From Bacillota bacterium (lineage in GTDB: Bacteria; Bacillota; Clostridia; Oscillospirales; Acutalibacteraceae), in NCBI GenBank assembly GCA_023397245.1, contig JAEWUH010000019.1, positions 1 through 11,888 on the forward strand: a stretch of 11,888 bases of DNA. The letters are read 5' to 3'. The notes beneath the pieces are model-generated. The model was not told the origin of the DNA. It saw only the letters and a list, made by a program, of their open reading frames with translations, and did not search any database. The position numbers and the translations under genes were made by a program. Below, piece after piece: positions 6,071 to 11,888 of the stretch; positions within the stretch are counted from its first letter, which is position 1; every line of letters starts with the position of its first letter.

Positions 6071-7003
6071 ATGAAAATTGACAGGCTGGTTAGTATCATT
6101 ATGATACTTCTTGATAAAGAACGAGTAGGGGCGCAGGAGTTAGCAGATACGTTTGAAGTGTCGCCCCGCACAATTTACCGCGACATAGACACTATCAACA
6201 TGGCGGGTATTCCTATTCGTTCTACATCTGGAGTGGGCGGCGGTTTTGAAATCATGCAGAAATACAAGATTGACAAAAGTATTTTTTCATCTTCCGATCT
6301 TTCCGCTATCTTGATGGGGCTTTCCAGCCTTTCCAATATGGTACGAGGTGATGAACTGGTAAACGCCCTTGCGAAAGTCAAAAGCTTTATTCCTGCCGAC
6401 AGAGCGAAAGATATTGAATTAAAAGCAAGCCAAATATGTATAGATTTGAGCGTATGGATAGGCAATAGGAACATACAACCATATTTAGATATTATCAAAA
6501 CAGCTCTACAGGAAAACAGGCTGATTTCGTTTGAATATGTAGCCCTTCATGGAAATAAAACCACACGAACAGTCGAGCCGTACCTGCTTGTATTGAAAAG
6601 CGGTCATTGGTATTTTCAAGGGTACTGCTATAAAAGGAATGATTTTCGTTTATTCAGACTATCCCGCATATCGAACTTGCAAATGGAGACGGAAACTTTC
6701 ACACCACGGGATTATCCAAAACCGCAGTTGGAATTTGCTGATATATTGGCAACCACGCAAATAAAAATCAAAATTCGTATTCATAAATCTATCATGGATA
6801 GGGTACTTGATTATTGCCCCTATGAAGATTTTTCACCAGACGGCGACGAGTATTACATTGTCAGTTTTCCGTTCATAGAGAATGAATATCACTACGATAT
6901 TCTTTTCAGTTTTGGGGATAAATGCGAGTGTTTAGAGCCGTTACATATCCGCACAGAAATGAAGCGTAGAATACATGATATAGCTACCTTATACGAAAAC
7001 TAG
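6071..7003 (+). CDS. YafY-type transcriptional regulator (DeoR-like HTH plus WYL domain)
   Basis: This 310-residue protein has an N-terminal HTH_11-type winged helix (MKIDRLVSIIMILLDKERVG, then the recognition helix VSPRTIYRDIDTI at about 30-42 and a GIPI wing). A WYL ligand-sensing domain covers about 135-205, with WYF at 180-182 in place of WYL. A C-terminal WCX-like region covers about 225-310. WYL proteins sense small molecules or nucleic acid; the ligand here is unknown. ATG 6071 is chosen because AAAGGCGG at 6055-6062 is eight bases upstream and homology begins at MKIDRL; an in-frame start-like TTG at 6041 lies upstream of that ribosome site. It is divergent from the DJ-1-like gene, its likely target. 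Confidence 0.9.
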   Translation: MKIDRLVSIIMILLDKERVGAQELADTFEVSPRTIYRDIDTINMAGIPIRSTSGVGGGFEIMQKYKIDKSIFSSSDLSAILMGLSSLSNMVRGDELVNALAKVKSFIPADRAKDIELKASQICIDLSVWIGNRNIQPYLDIIKTALQENRLISFEYVALHGNKTTRTVEPYLLVLKSGHWYFQGYCYKRNDFRLFRLSRISNLQMETETFTPRDYPKPQLEFADILATTQIKIKIRIHKSIMDRVLDYCPYEDFSPDGDEYYIVSFPFIENEYHYDILFSFGDKCECLEPLHIRTEMKRRIHDIATLYEN

Positions 7004-7017
7004 AACAGAAACCAAGG

Positions 7018-7046
7018 GGGCAGTCTGCCTGTTTGGTGGACTGTCC
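7018..7046 (+). other. Hairpin downstream of the WYL regulator gene
   Basis: GGGCAGTC (7018-7025) can pair with GACTGTCC (7039-7046) with one G-U pair and a 13-base loop. No T-tract follows, so it is not a standard intrinsic terminator. It may protect the 3' end of the regulator message or mean nothing. Confidence 0.3.
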
Positions 7047-7132
7047 TACGGCTCATGGTGAACCGTCAAGGCTAAGTACTCACTTTATGAATATTTAACA
7101 GCAGAGAAAGAATAAAATAGTTAACAAATAGA

Positions 7133-7161
7133 TTGACTGAAATCTTTTTCTGTGCTACTAT
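7133..7161 (+). promoter_or_regulatory. tetR promoter
   Basis: TTGACT (7133-7138) and TACTAT (7156-7161) are separated by exactly 17 bases. The -10 box overlaps the left arm of the operator at 7158-7194, so a bound TetR dimer would block RNA polymerase. Confidence 0.8.
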
Positions 7162-7194
7162 ATGAATGAACCAAATTTATATTCATTCATATAG
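7158..7194 (+). promoter_or_regulatory. TetR operator 1: perfect 13-bp inverted repeat at the tetR promoter
   Basis: CTATATGAATGAA (7158-7170) and TTCATTCATATAG (7182-7194) are exact complements across an 11-base gap. The repeat runs from the -10 box to three bases before the tetR ribosome binding site, where an autoregulatory TetR operator is expected. The TATGAATGAA half-site recurs at 7824-7852. Confidence 0.82.
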
Positions 7195-7208
7195 TTGGAG
7201 GTTTTTAA

Positions 7209-7796
7209 ATGGAAGATAAAAAAGCTGATATTTTTAATTGCGGGAAAGAGTTATTCAGTTCTAAAGGATTTAAAGATACCAATGTTTCCGACATTACAAA
7301 AATGGCTGGGATGGCAGTAGGCACCTTTTATAATTACTATCCTTCGAAAGAGAAGCTTTTCATGGAGATTTTTCAGAATGAAAACGTGATGCTGAAACAA
7401 AGCATTATGAAGGCTGTTGACCTTGATGAAGACCCCGCAAAACTAGTCAGAAAATTGTTGTCCTTAAACATCAGCGGCATCAACTCAAACCCGATTTTGA
7501 GAGAATGGTATAACAGAGATGTATTTAGTAAGATTGAGCAGCAATACCGTGAAGAAAACGGAGTCGCTAAGTTTGATTTTTTATATAACAGCTTTTCAGA
7601 TTTAATAACTCAATGGCAAGCAGAAGGGAAAATAAGAAAGGACATCGATTGTAAACTTATAATGGCTCTTTTTGCAGCGATTATCAATATCGATACCCAT
7701 AAAGAAGAAATCGGACTGCAGTATTTCCCACACATTATGGATTACTTAACGGAGTTTATAATGAAAGGCTTAACTGATTGCAAAAAAATAGAATAA
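7209..7796 (+). CDS. TetR/AcrR family transcriptional repressor
   Basis: This 195-residue dimeric repressor has the TetR-type N-terminal domain: helix 1 at about 5-20 (ADIFNCGKELFSSKG), then a helix-turn-helix at about 24-50 with NVSDITKMAGMAVGTFYNYY and PSKEKLF. The helical C-terminal domain (60-195) should form the ligand pocket and dimer interface; its inducer is not predictable. GGAGG at 7197-7201 is seven bases from the ATG. Matching inverted repeats at its own promoter and upstream of the flavodoxin gene predict autorepression and control of that gene, and possibly of the two genes beyond it. The stop codon lies inside a terminator hairpin. Confidence 0.93.
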   Translation: MEDKKADIFNCGKELFSSKGFKDTNVSDITKMAGMAVGTFYNYYPSKEKLFMEIFQNENVMLKQSIMKAVDLDEDPAKLVRKLLSLNISGINSNPILREWYNRDVFSKIEQQYREENGVAKFDFLYNSFSDLITQWQAEGKIRKDIDCKLIMALFAAIINIDTHKEEIGLQYFPHIMDYLTEFIMKGLTDCKKIE

Positions 7797-7816
7797 ATGC
7801 AAAAGCATTTATTTTT
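7792..7816 (+). terminator. AT-rich intrinsic terminator overlapping the tetR stop codon
   Basis: AATAAATGC (7792-7800), a 4-base A loop and GCATTTATT (7805-7813) form a perfect 9-bp stem followed by T's to 7816. The tetR stop TAA (7794-7796) is in the left arm, so a terminating ribosome could interfere with folding. It would separate tetR from the flavodoxin gene and leave the latter to its own promoter. Confidence 0.6.
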
Positions 7817-7824
7817 GTCTGATT

Positions 7825-7852
7825 ATGAATGAACATATAAATGTTCATTCAT
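7825..7852 (+). promoter_or_regulatory. TetR operator 2: perfect 12-bp inverted repeat upstream of the flavodoxin gene
   Basis: ATGAATGAACAT (7825-7836) and ATGTTCATTCAT (7841-7852) are exact complements with a 4-base centre. The outer TATGAATGAA/TTCATTCAT half-sites match operator 1, with 10 rather than 11 bases between them. A candidate promoter, TGAACA (7830-7835), 17 bases, TTATAT (7853-7858), overlaps the site, so repression would be by steric block. The promoter itself is tentative. Confidence 0.78.
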
Positions 7853-7907
7853 TTATATGCGGTTTAAAGCAAAATACTTAAGAAATATTAAAGATAGAGG
7901 TGCGAGT

Positions 7908-8378
7908 ATGCGGACATTAATTATTTATAAATCATATCACAAAATGAACACGGAAAAAATTGCAAAAGTCATGGCAGAGGCAATGAATGCAGATATTGTA
8001 AAAGTTGAAGATGTCCAGATGGAAGATCTGGAAAAGTACGACTTGATCGGTTTTGGCTCGGGAATCTACGGTTCAGGGTTTCATAAAACGATAATTACGT
8101 TTATTGAGAACATGCCCAGCATCAACAAGAATGTGTTCCTGTTTTTTACGACAGCACGTTTTGGGGCGAAAAATTTATATGCAGTCAAAGAGAAAATTGC
8201 AGAAAGGGGATGTAAAATCATAGGTGAGTTCAGCTGTTCCGGTGAATACAGCCCACTGGGATTGAATTTAAACTGTGAAGGGAAATTGGCATTTATCGCA
8301 GGCAGAGAAAAAGGCCATCCCAATGAGAGCGACCTAGAGAGTGCCCGAATGTTTGCGAAAGGTCTTTTGAATCTGTGA
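7908..8378 (+). CDS. Flavodoxin family protein (soluble)
   Basis: This 156-residue single-domain protein has a flavodoxin-like fold, expected to bind FMN and carry electrons in the cytoplasm. The N-terminal strand TLIIYKSY leads into the phosphate-binding loop at about 8-18 (KSYHKMNTEKIA). DLIGFGSGIYGSGFHK at 45-60 is the second conserved block, and FLFFTTARFG at 77-86 corresponds to the next strand and loop. The C-terminal GHPNESDLESARMFAKGL helix is common in this family. ATG 7908 is preferred over the in-frame start at 7857 because AGAGGTG at 7896-7902 is five bases upstream and the fold begins there. It lies behind a TetR operator and is followed by a second flavodoxin-like gene after a 109-base gap. 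Confidence 0.88.
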   Translation: MRTLIIYKSYHKMNTEKIAKVMAEAMNADIVKVEDVQMEDLEKYDLIGFGSGIYGSGFHKTIITFIENMPSINKNVFLFFTTARFGAKNLYAVKEKIAERGCKIIGEFSCSGEYSPLGLNLNCEGKLAFIAGREKGHPNESDLESARMFAKGLLNL

Positions 8379-8487
8379 TTGAAAAGCAGCTGTAAACTTA
8401 AAAAGTCATATGGCGTTAACTTCTAGCAGAGAGAGCGTTTCAATTATCAAATTTAGCTAATTTAAAAATAATTAGGGGGTTAAAAAG

Positions 8488-9045
8488 TTGAAAAAAGTTT
8501 TATTAATTATTGGGATTATATTTGGTGTATTGATTTTATGCGCGATATTATTTGTCCTGGTGGTTTTATCCACAAATTTATCGAAAGGCAACCACAAGGA
8601 AGTACTGCAAAGCAAGAAACTGCCTCTTAGGAAAGCATTTGTTGTATACCAACCATCCATTTCAGATATTTCCAGCCGGATGGCACATCAGATTGCTAAG
8701 GGACTTAACGATGGCGGCTACGAAGTAACCTTGAATAATCCAGGAAAGCATTTGTCGGTTGACATTTCCACCTACCAACTCGTCGTATTTGGTTCGGCTG
8801 CCTATTACTCACAACCGTCGAAAGCGTTGATTGATTATATGGCGAGTATAAAGGATTATTCATCAGCAAAAGTAGCTTTGTATTCCACCGGAATTGTACC
8901 AAACAACGGAGACGAATATAATGCTATGAAAAAAGCACTTAATGGGATAAAACCTTATGAAGTACTTAAGTTTGATGCGAATTTGAAGAAAGAAGTAAAT
9001 GAAAAGAAAGCTTATGAATTTGGTAAGGAGCTATCCCAAAAATGA
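8488..9045 (+). CDS. Membrane-anchored flavodoxin-like protein
   Basis: This 185-residue protein has one strongly hydrophobic N-terminal segment (about residues 4-28) after MKK, a lysine-rich linker (31-50), then a flavodoxin-like domain. AFVVYQPSISDISSRMA at 50-66 gives strand 1 and the phosphate-binding loop, LVVFGSAAYYSQPSKA at 98-113 the second block, and KVALYSTGIVPNNG at 128-141 the third. No lipobox Cys fits. The side facing the domain is unclear: MKK favours an outward domain, but the Lys-rich linker after the helix favours the cytoplasm. TTG 8488 is the start, with AGGGGGT at 8474-8480 seven bases before it. It overlaps the next gene by four bases (ATGA), so the two are translationally coupled. 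FMN binding is inferred. Confidence 0.8.
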   Translation: MKKVLLIIGIIFGVLILCAILFVLVVLSTNLSKGNHKEVLQSKKLPLRKAFVVYQPSISDISSRMAHQIAKGLNDGGYEVTLNNPGKHLSVDISTYQLVVFGSAAYYSQPSKALIDYMASIKDYSSAKVALYSTGIVPNNGDEYNAMKKALNGIKPYEVLKFDANLKKEVNEKKAYEFGKELSQK

Positions 9046-9608
9046 GTAAGAGGATCCCTAACTTGATAACTTTGCTAAGAGTGGTTTTAACGTGCCTGCT
9101 GAATATTTACATTCTCAACAACTTCGGCAGAGTATCAGTTCCTATCGTGATTTCTTTTCTCGTTTTCCTTTCGGATTTTATAGACGGAAAAATCGCAAGG
9201 ATTTCGGGGAATGAATCCAGTTTCGGTGCAGCCTTTGATGTTGTGGCAGATTTGTTCTATATTGTAGCTTCATATAGCACTTTGATTTATCTGAAAATAG
9301 CGCCCTTTTGGTTTTTGACAGTTATTCTTTTTAAATTCATAGAATTTGGAATCACTTCGTTCTTTTTCAAAAGACATTCGAGAGTAAGCTCAATGTTTGT
9401 TTTTGATTTTATAGGTAGGTTCACCACAATACTTTTTTATATTGCTCCATTATTAATATATGTTTCTTTTCAGCAATCCCTTCCGGTAAATGTTTTTGTA
9501 AGCGGCACATTAATTTATGGAGCAACGTTAACGGCCTTTGTTTCTACTGTATGCCGGATTTGGAGCGTAGTGAAACCAAAGCATCAGGATTACATAATGG
9601 TAAAATAA
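9042..9608 (+). CDS. CDP-alcohol phosphatidyltransferase family integral membrane enzyme
   Basis: Members of this family join a CDP-activated lipid (usually CDP-diacylglycerol) to an alcohol acceptor such as glycerol-3-phosphate, serine or inositol, making phospholipids at the membrane. The 188-residue protein has several hydrophobic segments and a perfect signature DxxDGxxARx8GxxxDxxxD: D45, D48, G49, A52, R53, G62, D66 and D70. All four metal- and substrate-binding aspartates are present, so it should be active. The N-terminus (IPNLITLLRVVLT) resembles PgsA-type phosphatidylglycerophosphate synthases, but the acceptor cannot be read from the sequence. ATG 9042 overlaps the upstream stop; AAGGAG at 9025-9030 lies inside the preceding gene. 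A strong terminator follows. Confidence 0.92.
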   Translation: MSKRIPNLITLLRVVLTCLLNIYILNNFGRVSVPIVISFLVFLSDFIDGKIARISGNESSFGAAFDVVADLFYIVASYSTLIYLKIAPFWFLTVILFKFIEFGITSFFFKRHSRVSSMFVFDFIGRFTTILFYIAPLLIYVSFQQSLPVNVFVSGTLIYGATLTAFVSTVCRIWSVVKPKHQDYIMVK

Positions 9609-9657
9609 TTGCACCAGACTGAGTGATTTAAGCGTAATTAATTGAGACCACAATGAG

Positions 9658-9702
9658 AAATCCCTCAATTGTAGATAATAAAACTACGATTGGGGGATTT
9701 TT
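9658..9702 (+). terminator. Intrinsic terminator of the tetR/flavodoxin cassette
   Basis: A 17-bp stem (9658-9674 with 9684-9700, two G-U pairs) encloses a 9-base A-rich loop and ends in T's. It closes the transcription unit about 50 bases after the CDP-alcohol phosphatidyltransferase stop. The A-rich left flank allows weaker activity in the other direction. Confidence 0.85.
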
Positions 9703-9897
9703 CACGTATTAAATGTGATTTTATCATAATATAAAACAAAGCAATATAGGGAAAGACTGTGTGCGTACCGTAACGGAATCAATGAATAATATGAATCTCC
9801 CATTAAGACCTTGCCAAAAAATCTTCGCAAAAAGCCATAAATTCAAGCTTTTCACTTGATCTTTTAGAGGGTTTATAATTGAGATAAGTACAAAGCA

Positions 9898-9942
9898 AGA
9901 TACCACCGCCGCTTCCCTTTTCGAGAAGCGGCGGTGGTATCT
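9898..9942 (-). terminator. Perfect 18-bp GC-rich hairpin, probable terminator of the MocR gene
   Basis: Arms 9898-9915 and 9925-9942 are exact complements around a 9-base loop. Read on the minus strand it follows the MocR-like gene stop by 35 bases and is followed by a moderately T-rich stretch (TTGCTTT). On the plus strand the downstream bases are not T-rich. A minus-strand terminator is the simplest reading. Its GC-rich arms contrast with the AT-rich surroundings. Confidence 0.6.
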
Positions 9943-9977
9943 ATTATGGCCATATAGGGTTCTTTCTCATTAATCCA

Positions 9978-11348
9978 TCATTTCCACTTAAATTCAGCCA
10001 AATCAGCAGTTCTGCCTTTTGTAATATTTTCAAGCTCCTCCGACATTATTCTGATTCCCTGCTCAATTTGCGATTCATCCACGTCGCGTATGTTCAGGCA
10101 GATACAGCTGGACTTCCTGCAGGGGGGAAGATACGCATTGTCTGCCGTTGTGATTTTTACATTACGCGCTTCAAGGGATCTGACGAGTGAATGTGTCGAA
10201 ATGTTTTCCGGGAGCCCAATGCAGGCGTAACATCCCGTATTGGGAATCAGGGTCGACATACCTGCGCCCAGATATCTGCCACATGCTTTTTTAAGTACAT
10301 TCATTCTCGTTTGGTAAACTTGTTTTATTCTTTTTATGTGTTTTTTATACATCCCGTTTTTAATAAAGAACTCCAGGGCTCCCTGCTCTATAATATCGCT
10401 GCAGATTTTTAATCCTTTGAATAAGCCTGACAAATTGGATGGGAAAACAATAATCCCAAGACGCAGCCAGGGGAAGAGTATCTTCGAATAGCTCTTAACG
10501 TAAAAAACCGTCGACGAACTGTCCGAAGAAAACATAGGATCAGATTTTTTATTTAAATCCAGTTCGGCAAAACAATCGTCTTCCACTACATACACATTGT
10601 ATTGTTGGGCCAGTCTTAGTATCCCTTTTTTCTGTTCGGTCGAATAGGAAAAGCCGGTGGGATTGTGCAGCCGCGGCATCGTGTAAAAGAATTTGATCTC
10701 TCTGGTTTTAAAAATGTTCTCAAGCTTCTCGAAATTTATACCGTCGGCGTCTCGTTCAATTCCAACGGTTTCCGCACCGCATGCTTCAAGTGCATTTAAT
10801 ATTTCCGGGCAGACAGGCTGTTCCACAAGGATCTTTGAGTTTCCATTAGGGAGGGGAGTGTTGATCAAAATAGAAAGAGACTGCTGGGTACCCGTTGTTA
10901 CAAAAATATTATCCGCTGAAGTAAACACCTGTAAGTTCTGCAGCTGTTTCTGAATTGCTTTTCTTAAGCTCTCAATTCCGCCTGACACATCATCGGCAGT
11001 GAGCATTTTATCTCCGTACAGACTGATAGATTGGTTGAGGCAATGCTTAAGCTCAATATCCGGCACCACTTTACTGCTGAAAATATACGGGCAAAAATCA
11101 ATGCACTGTGTTTCCGGAGTACAGGTCATCTGTTCTTTTTGGGATACCAGATAATAACCGCTTTTGGGTACGGAGTATACAATGTGCTCCTTCATCAATT
11201 CATTATAAGCACGTATTACAGTATCCTTATTGCATTGCAGTCTTTTAGAAGCATCCAGAATTGACGGCAGCTTGCTTCCCGACTTTAAATTTTTATTGGC
11301 TATCTCCTGCTTGATAAAATCTACAACAACTTGGTACTTCTTTTCCAT
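9978..11348 (-). CDS. MocR-type regulator: GntR winged helix fused to a PLP aminotransferase-like domain
   Basis: MocR proteins are transcription factors in which a class I aminotransferase fold binds pyridoxal phosphate and senses a ligand. This 456-residue protein has a GntR winged helix at 1-70 (LKSGSKLPSILDASKRL, then NKDTVIRAYNEL), a linker, and the aminotransferase-like domain from about 95. Seen there are TTGTQQSLSIL at 151-161 (cofactor phosphate region), NPTG at 229-232, VEDDCF at 255-260 (Asp expected to pair with the pyridine nitrogen), SYSK with the candidate Schiff-base K289, and R296 after it. PLP binding therefore looks intact. It is unusually rich in cysteine. GGAGG at 11355-11359 is six bases from the ATG. 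It is divergent from a cysteine desulfurase gene, also PLP-dependent, which suggests regulation of sulfur or cofactor metabolism. Regulators of vitamin B6 or GABA metabolism are alternatives in this family. Confidence 0.9.
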   Translation of the reverse strand: MEKKYQVVVDFIKQEIANKNLKSGSKLPSILDASKRLQCNKDTVIRAYNELMKEHIVYSVPKSGYYLVSQKEQMTCTPETQCIDFCPYIFSSKVVPDIELKHCLNQSISLYGDKMLTADDVSGGIESLRKAIQKQLQNLQVFTSADNIFVTTGTQQSLSILINTPLPNGNSKILVEQPVCPEILNALEACGAETVGIERDADGINFEKLENIFKTREIKFFYTMPRLHNPTGFSYSTEQKKGILRLAQQYNVYVVEDDCFAELDLNKKSDPMFSSDSSSTVFYVKSYSKILFPWLRLGIIVFPSNLSGLFKGLKICSDIIEQGALEFFIKNGMYKKHIKRIKQVYQTRMNVLKKACGRYLGAGMSTLIPNTGCYACIGLPENISTHSLVRSLEARNVKITTADNAYLPPCRKSSCICLNIRDVDESQIEQGIRIMSEELENITKGRTADLAEFKWK

Positions 11349-11722
11349 GCCAATCCTCCAATCACGGGTAAATATAGCAGCACGAATTCCTGTTTTCTCA
11401 TAAGCGAATACTCTTGTGTGAAATGGGTCCTAAATAAAATATACCATAATGATATACAATTTGCATTAATTAATCAACTATAATGTTTCCCAGTGCTGAT
11501 ATTGCCTGCCGGCACGATATGATACTTTACATAATCTTTTGGTTGTATAAAGCTATATCCACATGTCGGCTGGTTTAAACGTATATGTTTTCGGGTTTTT
11601 TCTTATCGTTTTGAGCCGGAATCTATACCCGTATACCTGAAAAAAGTCAAAATTGATATTAAAACAAATCGGATTTAATATAAGACCAGTTAAAAATCAC
11701 CATAAACTATAGGAGGTAGGCT
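11349..11722. other. Long divergent intergenic region with paired TATACC repeats
   Basis: These 374 bases separate the MocR gene from the cysteine desulfurase gene. TATACC (11440-11445) and TATACA (11453-11458) are in direct orientation with a 13-base period, and TATACC (11624-11629) and TATACC (11632-11637) with an 8-base period. MocR proteins often bind direct repeats, so these are candidate operators, though A/T-rich hexamers recur by chance. No convincing minus-strand promoter, riboswitch or small gene was recognised. Confidence 0.4.
11653..11681 (+). promoter_or_regulatory. Putative promoter of the cysteine desulfurase gene
   Basis: TTGATA (11653-11658) and TAATAT (11676-11681) are 17 bases apart, giving a leader of about 35 bases before the ATG at 11723. 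The second TATACC pair ends 15 bases upstream of the -35, a position suited to an activator. Confidence 0.65.
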
Positions 11723-11888
11723 ATGAATAGTCGATTTGTTTATTTGGATCATGCCGCCACCACAACGGTAAGACCTAAAGTTTTAGAAGCAATGACACCA
11801 TATTTCAGTAAAAAATATGGCAATCCATCTTCCTTGTATTCTATCGGCAGGGACGGAAAAGAAGCTATCGACGAAGCAAGGGATAGGG
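11723..11888 (+). CDS. Cysteine desulfurase (NifS/IscS family), 5' part only
   Basis: Cysteine desulfurases are PLP enzymes that take sulfur from L-cysteine as an enzyme persulfide for Fe-S clusters, thio-modified tRNA or other sulfur products. Only the first 55 codons are in the window. The start is diagnostic of class V aminotransferases: MNSRFVYLDHAATTTVRP (residues 1-18), then the GNPSSLYSIGRDGKEAIDEAR block. AGGAGG at 11711-11716 is six bases before the ATG. The catalytic Cys and PLP lysine lie beyond the window, so completeness and subtype (IscS, NifS or SufS) cannot be judged. No Rrf2/IscR-type regulator is adjacent; the divergent neighbour is a MocR protein. Confidence 0.9.
   Translation, partial: MNSRFVYLDHAATTTVRPKVLEAMTPYFSKKYGNPSSLYSIGRDGKEAIDEARDR

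Larger units (their letters stand above)
9609..9977. other. Convergent intergenic region with two hairpins
   Basis: These 369 bases lie between converging genes. They hold the terminator at 9658-9702 and the perfect hairpin at 9898-9942. In between, a 60-codon minus-strand frame (9724-9906) has no ribosome site or recognisable motif and is not called. No RNA gene or mobile element end was identified. Confidence 0.6.

Noticed and set aside
8472..8660. Short minus-strand frame over the start of the membrane-anchored flavodoxin-like gene.
   Set aside because: It is antisense to a well-supported gene with its own ribosome site.
9724..9906. A 60-codon minus-strand frame in the convergent intergenic region.
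   Set aside because: It has no ribosome binding site and no recognisable motif, and it runs into the hairpin at 9898.
1..11888. CRISPR arrays, tRNA or rRNA genes, phage genes.
   Set aside because: No regularly spaced repeats, no tRNA other than the tRNA-like part of tmRNA, no rRNA motifs and no phage-type proteins were seen.

Overview
The window reads as a Gram-positive, Clostridia-type chromosome (Bacillota). The evidence is the order SRP RNA, dnaX, ebfC/ybaB, recR, then smpB and ssrA, the strong AGGAGG-type ribosome binding sites, and sigma-A-like promoters. An affiliation near Oscillospiraceae/Ruminococcaceae is a guess from the protein sequences and the fairly GC-rich core genes. No database search was possible.

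Region 1 (1-3930) is conserved core. A small SRP RNA precedes dnaX (clamp-loader tau subunit), ebfC and recR, which are tightly packed and probably one operon. A well-formed promoter then drives smpB, followed by a complete tmRNA gene (ssrA) and a strong intrinsic terminator. SmpB and tmRNA act together in trans-translation.

Region 2 (3944-5139) is a complete, apparently intact IS3-family element, IS407-like. It has imperfect terminal inverted repeats, orfA and orfB on the minus strand, a canonical A AAA AAC -1 frameshift heptamer and an intact DD(35)E triad. It sits just downstream of ssrA. From here on the DNA is visibly more AT-rich, as expected of an accessory or less ameliorated region.

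Region 3 (5140-7003) holds a DJ-1/PfpI-like protein gene (minus) divergent from a WYL-domain helix-turn-helix regulator (plus). They share a 115-bp intergenic region and are probably regulator and target.

Region 4 (7133-9702) is a self-contained cassette: a TetR-family repressor, a soluble flavodoxin, a flavodoxin-like protein with an N-terminal membrane anchor, and a CDP-alcohol phosphatidyltransferase. Two large inverted repeats built from the same TATGAATGAA half-site lie at the tetR promoter and just upstream of the flavodoxin gene. They predict autoregulation and control of the flavodoxin gene(s) by this TetR. The cassette ends in a strong terminator. It is the best candidate here for an undescribed functional unit, linking flavin redox chemistry with membrane phospholipid synthesis.

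Region 5 (9898-11888) holds a perfect 18-bp hairpin, a MocR-type (GntR helix-turn-helix plus PLP aminotransferase fold) regulator on the minus strand, and the start of a divergent NifS/IscS-type cysteine desulfurase that runs off the window. The divergent arrangement suggests that the MocR protein regulates the desulfurase locus.
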